Shown piece after piece: positions 1 to 4,977 of a DNA stretch of 7,367 nt. The stretch's first letter is position 1; every line of letters starts with the position of its first letter. The notes under the pieces are model-generated. The model saw nothing but the letters and a program-made list of their open reading frames with translations. It was not told the origin of the DNA and searched no databases. A program made the translations under genes and the position numbers. Origin of the DNA: Clostridiales bacterium (GTDB taxonomy: Bacteria > Bacillota > Clostridia > Tissierellales > Sedimentibacteraceae); NCBI GenBank assembly GCA_003487955.1, contig DNNJ01000078.1, forward strand, positions 1 through 7,367, given 5' to 3'.

Positions 1-257
1 ATATCAGTAATGATGTTTGCATTATCAGCAGTTTTGTGTGTTGTAAAACTTCCGGGTTCTGTTATTTCAAGTATAGGACATGGTTTAGGATTATACTCTG
101 CAAATAATTTAAAATCATCAGCATATTTTTTAGGTAATATTACCAGATTTGCTTGAGCATATCCGCCGCACATACCGGATGTCGGTTCTTGAATTTTTTC
201 TTCTCTTATTAATTGCCTTACTTCTTTTGGAGAAAAATCGTGGTATTTATTAGCCAT
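1..257 (-). CDS. ycsI: YcsI / DUF1445 family protein, D-glutamate cyclase-related putative hydro-lyase (partial, 3' end outside window)
   Basis: An ATG at 257-255 opens a frame of 85 codons that runs off the window without a stop. Its ribosome binding site is AAAGGA, 8 bases upstream. The visible protein begins MANKYHDFSPKEVRQLIREE and contains SGMCGGYAQANLVILPKKYA, then NPKPCPILEITEPG. The pattern of an SPxEVRxLIR start, a GYxQANLVILP block and NPKPCPxLExTEPG is the N-terminal signature of the YcsI/DUF1445 family. In Bacillus subtilis ycsI lies among the oxoprolinase genes. The mammalian D-glutamate cyclase (D-glutamate to 5-oxo-D-proline) carries a related N-terminal region, but which of its parts is catalytic I cannot say. 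The context therefore suggests a role with the D-isomer or another 5-oxoproline-related compound; this is inference. It is the last visible gene of the cluster, separated from the thioesterase by a 148-base structured gap. The family call is firm, the reaction is not. Confidence 0.85.
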   Translation of the reverse strand, partial: MANKYHDFSPKEVRQLIREEKIQEPTSGMCGGYAQANLVILPKKYADDFKLFAEYNPKPCPILEITEPGSFTTHKTADNANIITD

Positions 258-295
258 ATATCTTATCCTTTCTATACAATAACTATCTTGCACAT

Positions 296-392
296 TTGAC
301 ATACTCCCATAACTTATAGAAGCGGGGCTTCTCGTTCGGGTAATCTGATGTGATTACACCATAAGCGAGCTATCCCCGGATTCTTGGAAGTT
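296..392 (-). ncRNA. Long structured hairpin, candidate IS200/IS605 (TnpB) right-end / omega-RNA-like remnant without tnpB
   Basis: The gap between the thioesterase and ycsI folds into one long imperfect hairpin. By plus-strand position the pairs are 311-315 with 388-392, 318-321 with 381-384, 323-327 with 374-378 (CGGGG/CCCCG), 331-334 with 366-369 (CTCG/CGAG), and 338-345 with 352-360 (GGGTAATC/GATTACaCC, one bulged base), closed by a 6-base loop at 346-351. Read on the minus strand the 3' side continues as GAACGAGAAGCCCCGCTTC and then GGGAGTATGTCAA (308-296). From memory, this resembles the right end and guide-RNA scaffold of TnpB elements in Firmicutes. The CCCC at 327-324 can also pair locally with GGG at 308-306, around CTT/AAG, giving a competing or pseudoknotted fold. 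No tnpB or tnpA is in the window. It could instead be a structured mRNA spacer, attenuator or intergenic repeat. The structure is seen directly; the mobile-element origin is inferred. Confidence 0.5.
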
Positions 393-405
393 TAAGTTAA
401 TTATC

Positions 406-810
406 TTAATACAAATCTTGTGCCCTTTTATAGGCATTTTCCATCAACTTGTTCTTATCTACAATAACCTTATGATATTTGCCCTCACACATCCTGCCGT
501 TTGAATCGGCACCTACGAAATCAACGAGTATCCTGTTGCCGTCTACTTTTTCAACCGTAAGTATCAGTGTTATTGTATCCCCCACCAATGTTGGATTTAT
601 ATGAGAAAGTTCTAATTTATTCCCAACAGTTAAATATTGCTGCGGAAGTAAATTGTCAAGCATCTTACATGAAGCTTCAACAATCATGGTCATAAGAGCA
701 GGAGTTGAAACAAGATTTTCTATTGAAGAAGTATTAGCAACATAAGCATCAGAAGCATTAGTCTGCTTTTGATATGTCGTTGAAAGCCCTTCAGTAATTT
801 TATTTTTCAT
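406..810 (-). CDS. FlK-like hotdog-fold thioesterase family protein
   Basis: The predicted protein has 134 residues. An in-frame ATG exists at 825, but GGAGGTGG (823-816) overlaps that codon and sits 5 bases before the ATG at 810, so 810 is the likely start. The sequence fits the single-domain thioesterase family that includes fluoroacetyl-CoA thioesterase FlK. A TPALMTMIVEAS helix lies near residues 36-47, a TVGNKLELSH segment near 61-70 and a VGDTITL strand after it, with a GRMCEGKYHKVIV C-terminal strand. FlK uses a Thr/Glu/His triad. Here Thr36 (of TPA) and His70 are in place, but the Glu is nine residues after the Thr, where I recall eight as typical, so its catalytic role needs an alignment. 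The gene follows pxpC by 51 bases and was probably transcribed with it. The substrate, presumably an acyl-CoA or acyl thioester, is unknown. Its purpose in an oxoprolinase operon is unclear. Confidence 0.8.
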   Translation of the reverse strand: MKNKITEGLSTTYQKQTNASDAYVANTSSIENLVSTPALMTMIVEASCKMLDNLLPQQYLTVGNKLELSHINPTLVGDTITLILTVEKVDGNRILVDFVGADSNGRMCEGKYHKVIVDKNKLMENAYKRAQDLY

Positions 811-815
811 AATGT

Positions 816-823
816 CCACCTCC
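816..823 (-). promoter_or_regulatory. Ribosome binding site that sets the thioesterase start
   Basis: GGAGGTGG on the minus strand is a near-ideal Shine-Dalgarno sequence with 5 bases before the ATG at 810. It overlaps the alternative upstream ATG at 825-823, which has only AT-rich sequence in front of it. This argues for the shorter protein. Confidence 0.8.
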
Positions 824-861
824 ATATTATTTTTAATTTTCCTTAATCGTATGTTTGAAAA

Positions 862-1929
862 TTATTGAACCTCTTGAACGTCTACCACGTAGTTTACTCC
901 GTTTATAACAATATTCATTTTTCTTACAGGTCCAATGTTCACATATTCTGCCTTTTCAACAGGTACTTCAATTACTCTTTGTGAATTTGCTATTTGAGCT
1001 TTTATTTCAGAAAGTTTTTGCTCATACTCTTTATATAATTTATGTGCTTCTTCCAATGTTATTTTTTCAAATACTAATTCACTGCCTTCGCCCATTTGAG
1101 AAAGCATCGGTAAGTCAGTTGAAATAACAGTAGCAATTTTTGTATAACCTCCTGCTGTTTGTCTGTCTGCCATAAGTATAATAGGAAGCCCGTTAGCAGG
1201 CACCTGTACAGATCCGAATAAAGCACCGTCAGAAATTATGTCGGCTTTTTCTATATGTTTAATAGTTTTTCCGCCAAGCCTGTACCCCATTCTATCTGCT
1301 TCCTTGGTTATTTTATATCCATCAGTACTTAAAAAAGTATTTATACCTTCTTCAGTAAAATAATCATCCTGAGGACCTAAAACCACCCTTACATTACCTT
1401 TTCTTTTAAACTCCGGGATATATTTTGGCTCCATGAATTTTCCGTAAACTATTTTGTCGGATACCTTAATTTCCAACTCATCATAATTCATCAGTTTTCT
1501 GCCTTTAAAACCGCCGATTCCTGTTTTTAAGTAAGTTGATTTGCTGTTGTTTAATAGAGGTACCTCAATTGAACCGCTGAAAGCTATATAGGCTCTAAGA
1601 CCGCTTGTTACAACTCCAAGGGATAATGTGTCACCCTTTGTAGCTTTGTAGCTTTCCCACATTGAAATTTCTTTGCCGTTTAATGCAGGTTTCATGTTTG
1701 CACCTGTTACTGCAAATGATATATCGCAGTCAAATTCCAATTCCGGTCCCAATAGAGTAGCTTCCAATACAGCTTCGTTCTCTTTATTTCCAACCAAGAA
1801 ATTAGCGACTCTATATGAAAAATTGTCCATAGCTCCTGCAACAGGCATTCCGAATTTTTGGTAACCGATACGTCCTAAATCTTGAACTGTGGTTAAAAAT
1901 CCACCTTTCTTAACTTTTATACTACTCAC
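862..1929 (-). CDS. pxpC: 5-oxoprolinase subunit C (KipA / biotin-dependent carboxyltransferase-like family)
   Basis: PxpC is one of three subunits of the prokaryotic 5-oxoprolinase that hydrolyses 5-oxoproline to glutamate at the cost of ATP in the cytoplasm. The family is evident from TTVQDLGRIGYQ and GMPVAGAMDNFSYRVAN near the N-terminus, NEAVLEATLLGPELEF around residues 51-66, and the C-terminal block SDGALFGSVQVPANGLPIIL followed by ADRQTAGGYTKIATV. I place the start at the GTG at 1929. AGGAGGTG (1943-1936) lies 6 bases upstream of it, and the resulting N-terminus (MSSIKVKKGG) fits the family. The GTG at 1938 is inside that ribosome site. The start overlaps the end of pxpB by 8 bases, implying translational coupling. 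With 355 residues it has an unusual tail: a charged helix (KLYKEYEQKLSEIKAQI) and a last segment, RKMNIVINGVNYVVDVQEV, resembling the first strands of biotin-carrier domains. The tail has no biotinyl-lysine motif. Confidence 0.95.
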   Translation of the reverse strand: MSSIKVKKGGFLTTVQDLGRIGYQKFGMPVAGAMDNFSYRVANFLVGNKENEAVLEATLLGPELEFDCDISFAVTGANMKPALNGKEISMWESYKATKGDTLSLGVVTSGLRAYIAFSGSIEVPLLNNSKSTYLKTGIGGFKGRKLMNYDELEIKVSDKIVYGKFMEPKYIPEFKRKGNVRVVLGPQDDYFTEEGINTFLSTDGYKITKEADRMGYRLGGKTIKHIEKADIISDGALFGSVQVPANGLPIILMADRQTAGGYTKIATVISTDLPMLSQMGEGSELVFEKITLEEAHKLYKEYEQKLSEIKAQIANSQRVIEVPVEKAEYVNIGPVRKMNIVINGVNYVVDVQEVQ

Positions 1930-2668
1930 GCAGGTCACCTCCTTCAGAAACTATTACTTTTACTTCATATGTACCTTCTTCTACCTGCTTTTTAATTTCC
2001 AAGTATTCTTCCTCACTTACTGATACATATCTTACATAATCACCTGCACTAAGCATAACCGGAGGCTCTTTATCAGGATCGTATAACTTTAATGGAGTCC
2101 TTCCAATCAACTGCCACCCTCCCGGTGTTTCTGACGGATACATTCCTGTTTGCGCCCCTGCAATTCCCACAGAGCCTGCAGGAATTTTTGTTCTTGGTGA
2201 AGACAATCTTGGCGTAGCAATCTTATCGCTCATACCACCTAAGTATGTGAACCCGGGAGTAAATCCCATCATATAAACCAGATAATCAGTACCTGTATGA
2301 ATTTTTATAACCTCATCCACAGTTATATTGTTATGTTCTGCAACAAAGTTAATATCAGGTCCATATTCTCCGCCATATACAGTAGGAAACTCCACAATTC
2401 GAATTTCTTCATCTTGACTTTCTACTTGCTTGCTGCTCATAGAATCAAGAGTTGAAATTAATTCGGAATATTCTATCTTTAACGGTTCATACATAATCAT
2501 TAAAGACCTGTATGTGGGCAACAATTCTTCTATTCCATCAATTTTAGCTTCATCTATTGATTTAACAACATTTCTGATTTTAGCATTGATTTCTTTGGAA
2601 ATTTCATTGCCAAATTCCATAACTACAGCTTTATCTCCTGCAGAAAGGTATTTTATCTTTTCATACAT
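1922..2668 (-). CDS. pxpB: 5-oxoprolinase subunit B (KipI family)
   Basis: This 248-residue protein is the partner of PxpC in the 5-oxoprolinase; the pair is also related to allophanate hydrolase/urea amidolyase subunits. In B. subtilis the homologue KipI was first described as an inhibitor of the sporulation kinase KinA. The N-terminal domain has LSAGDKAVVMEFGNEI (residues 8-23). The cyclophilin-like C-terminal domain shows the family hallmarks: GFTPGFTYLGG (135-145), PRLSSPRTKIPAGSVGIAG (153-171), QTGMYP (173-178) and TPGGWQLIGRTPLKL (181-195). All conserved blocks look intact. It begins with ATG at 2668, 27 bases after the transporter gene, behind AAAGGA. Its end overlaps pxpC by 8 bases. 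The acidic insertion near residues 80-90 (SKQVESQDEEIR) looks like a linker between the two domains. The assignment rests on motifs and on the neighbouring pxpA and pxpC. Confidence 0.95.
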   Translation of the reverse strand: MYEKIKYLSAGDKAVVMEFGNEISKEINAKIRNVVKSIDEAKIDGIEELLPTYRSLMIMYEPLKIEYSELISTLDSMSSKQVESQDEEIRIVEFPTVYGGEYGPDINFVAEHNNITVDEVIKIHTGTDYLVYMMGFTPGFTYLGGMSDKIATPRLSSPRTKIPAGSVGIAGAQTGMYPSETPGGWQLIGRTPLKLYDPDKEPPVMLSAGDYVRYVSVSEEEYLEIKKQVEEGTYEVKVIVSEGGDLRE

Positions 2669-2695
2669 AACATTATTCCTTTCTTTAATTCTTGT

Positions 2696-3892
2696 TTATG
2701 CCCACAATGATGCTATGCCGGTAAGTGATCTTAATCCTAAAACAGCTGTTACTGCAACAACTATCCAACCTAATATAAATAACCATTGCGCATGCTTGTA
2801 TTCTCCCACAATGTCTTTTCTCTTAGAAGCTACAAGCATTGTTCCTAATGTAAGCGGTAAAATAAGCCCGTTTAATGAGCCTACTATAACCAATACTTTT
2901 GCAGGGCTTCCTACGAATATTTGTATTGCAGTTGATGCTACAATAAATGCTATGGTAGTTATATTTACATGATCGCCTATAGGTTTAATCAATGTTCTTA
3001 AGAAAGAAACGGAAGTGAAAGCTGCTCCAACAACAGATGTTAATGCAGCGGCAGCCATTACCAATCCAAAAATTTTATAGCCTAAAGTACCTGCTGCTAT
3101 TTGGAATGCCGATGCTGCAGGGTTAGTAGGGTCTAATGTAGCTCCTGCTGAAACAACACCTAAAACAGCTAAGAACAGGAGTACTCTTACAATAGTTGCA
3201 ACTCCCATACCCATCATTGCTGATTGGTTAACTCTATCTAAATTTTCTTCTCCCACGATTCCTGCATCAACAAGTCTGTGTCCGCCTGAAAAAGAAATGT
3301 ATCCGCCAACTGTCCCTCCTATCAATGTCAATATTTGCAGATAAGGGAATGAGCTGGGTACGAATGTTTCTTTTATAGCTGAACCAACCGGTGGCTTTGA
3401 TGAAATTGCAACGTATAATATCAATACAATCATTAATGCACCGCAAAATGTTGCAAATTTGTCCATTGCATTTCCAACTTGTTTAACAGAGAATATGATT
3501 ATACCGATAATTCCCGAAATAGCTATTGCTACATTTAAATCTAATCCAAACAAAACCTGTAACCCTAATCCGGCTCCGCCTACATTACCGATGTTGAAAG
3601 CCAATCCGCCCATAGCAACCAATATTGCTACTACATATCCCAATCCGGGCATTACTTTATTTGCTATATCCTGGCCTCTTGCTTTAGAAATACATATAAC
3701 TCTCCAAATGTTAACCTGAGCAATCAAAGAAAAAATAACTGATATTAAAACAACGAATCCAAATGTTGGTCCTAATTGTGCCGTAAAAGTAGTAGTTTGT
3801 GTTAAAAATCCAGGTCCTATTGCAGATGTTGCCATCAAAAATGCAGCACCTATAAGTATTGACTTATCTTTTGACTTGTCTCTTTCACTCAT
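2696..3892 (-). CDS. NRAMP-family membrane transporter lacking the canonical metal ligands (YcsG-like), candidate 5-oxoproline importer
   Basis: This 398-residue, strongly hydrophobic protein has roughly 11 membrane segments, an Nramp/LeuT-fold size and pattern. The first helix carries ATSAIGPGFLTQTTTF (21-36), where metal-transporting NRAMP proteins have DPGN. Here the Asp is Gly26 and the Asn position is Phe29. The sixth-helix MPH metal motif of classical NRAMPs is replaced by GGTVGGYISFSGGHRLVDAG (192-211). Both substitutions argue against manganese or iron transport. B. subtilis ycsG, an uncharacterised NRAMP-like gene, sits beside ycsF (pxpA) in the oxoprolinase cluster, which supports a role in uptake of 5-oxoproline or a related compound; that is inference. 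It lies 128 bases after pxpA and 27 bases before pxpB. Translation starts at the ATG at 3892, behind two tandem Shine-Dalgarno copies. No signal peptide is seen; the basic, lysine-rich first 10 residues suggest a cytoplasmic N-terminus. Confidence 0.9.
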   Translation of the reverse strand: MSERDKSKDKSILIGAAFLMATSAIGPGFLTQTTTFTAQLGPTFGFVVLISVIFSLIAQVNIWRVICISKARGQDIANKVMPGLGYVVAILVAMGGLAFNIGNVGGAGLGLQVLFGLDLNVAIAISGIIGIIIFSVKQVGNAMDKFATFCGALMIVLILYVAISSKPPVGSAIKETFVPSSFPYLQILTLIGGTVGGYISFSGGHRLVDAGIVGEENLDRVNQSAMMGMGVATIVRVLLFLAVLGVVSAGATLDPTNPAASAFQIAAGTLGYKIFGLVMAAAALTSVVGAAFTSVSFLRTLIKPIGDHVNITTIAFIVASTAIQIFVGSPAKVLVIVGSLNGLILPLTLGTMLVASKRKDIVGEYKHAQWLFILGWIVVAVTAVLGLRSLTGIASLWA

Positions 3893-4020
3893 AATATTAT
3901 CTCCTTATCTCCTTATTATTAAAATTTTTAGTCGGCTAAGTATTGTTAAACCGCTATTTTTGTTAAAATAATTTTTAAGTTCTAAAAAGTAAATATAAAT
4001 ATTTTGCTTTCTTCAAATTG
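3893..4020 (-). other. pxpA to transporter intergenic region
   Basis: This 128-base gap is very AT-rich. It contains a 6-bp A/T-only inverted repeat (3963-3968 with 3973-3978) and a 4-bp TTAG/CTAA dyad. Neither looks like a convincing terminator or promoter, and no sigma-54 -24/-12 pair is present. Read-through from pxpA is the simplest reading. Confidence 0.5.
3901..3916 (-). repeat. Tandem duplicated ribosome binding site before the NRAMP-like gene
   Basis: Two head-to-tail copies of the 8-base unit ATAAGGAG (minus strand) occupy these positions. The proximal AGGAG lies 8 bases from the ATG at 3892, the distal one 8 bases further. The proximal copy is the usable site; the second could be slippage or a standby site. 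Confidence 0.7.
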
Positions 4021-4788
4021 TTAAATAAAATCTTTTAAAGGCATTATCACAACACCTTCATCTTCCAATGCTTTTCTTATTGATTTTACAAACTCAACAG
4101 CTTTAGGATTATCGCCATGTACGCAAATTGAATCCGCTTTAATATCAATATCTTCTCCGGTGATGGCCTGAACCTTGCCTTCTTTAACCATCCTGACAAC
4201 TCTTGAAAGTGCAAGAGTTTCATCAGTTATCATGGAACCTTCCAATTTCCTTGAAACCAGTGTCCCGTCAGTATTATAAGCCCTGTCAGCAAATACTTCA
4301 TTTGCCGTCTTAAGTCCTACTGCCTTGCCTGCCTTTATCATTTCACTGTTTGCAAGACCCATCAAAATTAAGTTTTTGTCAACTTCGTAAATAGCCTCTG
4401 CAATTGCCATAGCTAATTCCGGATCTTTTGCTGCCATGTTGTATAAACCGCCATGAGCTTTAACATGTTGCAGCTCGGTTCCATTGCTTTTAGCAAATGC
4501 CCACAAAGCGCCTATTTGATATTTCACATAGTTCTTTGCTTCCTCTTTTGTTACCTTCATTTCTCTTCTGCCAAATCCCATTAAATCAGGGAATCCGGGA
4601 TGTGCGCCAATGTAAGTGTCTTCCTTAATAGCCAGATCAACTGTTTTTTGCATTACCATCGCATCTCCTGCATGCCATCCGCATGCAATATTTGCTGACG
4701 AAACGTATTTAAGTACTTCAGAATCCAAACCAAGTTTATAATTTCCAAAGCTTTCGCCAACATCACTGTTTAAATCTACCTTGTACAA
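4021..4788 (-). CDS. pxpA: 5-oxoprolinase subunit A (LamB/YcsF family)
   Basis: PxpA acts with PxpB and PxpC to convert 5-oxoproline to glutamate with ATP hydrolysis. The 255-residue protein is full length and carries the LamB/YcsF signatures: [11 protein letters not shown] (5-15), [10 protein letters not shown] (33-42), [15 protein letters not shown] (61-75), [10 protein letters not shown] (108-117), [17 protein letters not shown] (164-180) and ICVHGD (221-226). The [10 protein letters not shown] block is usually HVKPHGALYN in homologues I recall, a modest variation. The start is the TTG at 4788. AGGAGGTGA lies 6 bases upstream and a TGA stop is in frame at 4797-4795, so no longer start is possible. 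It is the first gene behind the sigma-54 promoter at 4831-4816. The predicted untranslated leader is only about 17 bases. Confidence 0.96.
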   Translation of the reverse strand: MYKVDLNSDVGESFGNYKLGLDSEVLKYVSSANIACGWHAGDAMVMQKTVDLAIKEDTYIGAHPGFPDLMGFGRREMKVTKEEAKNYVKYQIGALWAFAKSNGTELQHVKAHGGLYNMAAKDPELAMAIAEAIYEVDKNLILMGLANSEMIKAGKAVGLKTANEVFADRAYNTDGTLVSRKLEGSMITDETLALSRVVRMVKEGKVQAITGEDIDIKADSICVHGDNPKAVEFVKSIRKALEDEGVVIMPLKDFI

Positions 4789-4794
4789 TTGTAA

Positions 4795-4803
4795 TCACCT
4801 CCT
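4795..4803 (-). promoter_or_regulatory. Ribosome binding site of pxpA
   Basis: AGGAGGTGA on the minus strand, 6 bases before the TTG start at 4788. It is a full-strength Shine-Dalgarno sequence that supports the non-ATG start. It begins about 2 bases after the transcription start predicted from the sigma-54 promoter. Confidence 0.85.
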
Positions 4804-4815
4804 GACGATATTATA

Positions 4816-4831
4816 TGCAATAATTATGCCA
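4816..4831 (-). promoter_or_regulatory. Sigma-54 (RpoN) -24/-12 promoter of the oxoprolinase operon
   Basis: The minus strand reads TGGCATAATTATTGCA from 4831 to 4816. Aligned to the sigma-54 consensus TGGCACG-N4-TTGCA it matches every fixed position except the CG that precedes the spacer. The invariant GG (4830-4829) and GC (4818-4817) are exactly 12 bases apart. The expected transcription start is near 4805, 17 bases before the pxpA start codon. A sigma-54 activator gene lies immediately upstream. Sigma-54 promoters are silent without such an ATP-using activator. Confidence 0.85.
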
Positions 4832-4842
4832 TTATTAAATTG

Positions 4843-4858
4843 TACAGTAATTACCGTA
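4843..4858. promoter_or_regulatory. Near-perfect 16-bp palindrome, candidate regulator binding site
   Basis: TACAGTAATTACCGTA is symmetric apart from one pair (A4846/C4855), with an 8-bp perfect core GTAATTAC. It lies just upstream of the sigma-54 promoter, centred near -46 from the predicted start. That is close for a classical enhancer, but it suits a dimeric Fis-type or other regulator. A weaker dyad, TTG...CAA with TGTG repeated 10 bases apart, lies at 4891-4910, near -96. Neither is proven to be a binding site. Confidence 0.4.
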
Positions 4859-4916
4859 TTTCAATAAAGAGTAATGAATAATATAAATTATTGTGTTCGA
4901 ATGTGCTCAAATAAAG

Positions 4917-4940
4917 AGCGATTCCGCTCCCCGAATCGCT
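4917..4940 (-). terminator. Intrinsic terminator after the kinase-regulator operon
   Basis: A perfect 8-bp inverted repeat (AGCGATTC/GAATCGCT, 4917-4924 and 4933-4940) encloses an 8-base loop. On the minus strand it is preceded by AAA and followed by CTTTATTT, a fair U-rich tract. It lies 38 bases after the regulator's stop codon and separates that operon from the pxp promoter. Confidence 0.75.
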
Positions 4941-4977
4941 TTTGATATTACTATGGGACTATAAAAATTTAATTGTT

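Noticed and set aside
823..825. ATG at 825 as the thioesterase start
   Set aside because: It overlaps the strong Shine-Dalgarno sequence serving the ATG at 810 and lacks one of its own.
1673..1864. Short plus-strand open frame within pxpC; similar ones at 3459-3719 and 7045-7260
   Set aside because: All lie antisense within well-supported genes and show no domain, start signal or independent evidence.
1936..1938. GTG at 1938 as the pxpC start
   Set aside because: It is inside the AGGAGGTG ribosome binding site. The GTG at 1929 has correct spacing and gives the family-like N-terminus.
2430..2972. Open frame of 180 codons on the plus strand
   Set aside because: It lies antisense across the pxpB and transporter genes, which have clear family motifs. 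Its protein shows no recognisable domain and no ribosome binding site was seen.
3963..3998. Possible sigma-A promoter or terminator between pxpA and the transporter gene
   Set aside because: Only A/T-rich, low-information matches and an A/T-only 6-bp hairpin are present, which are expected by chance in such sequence.
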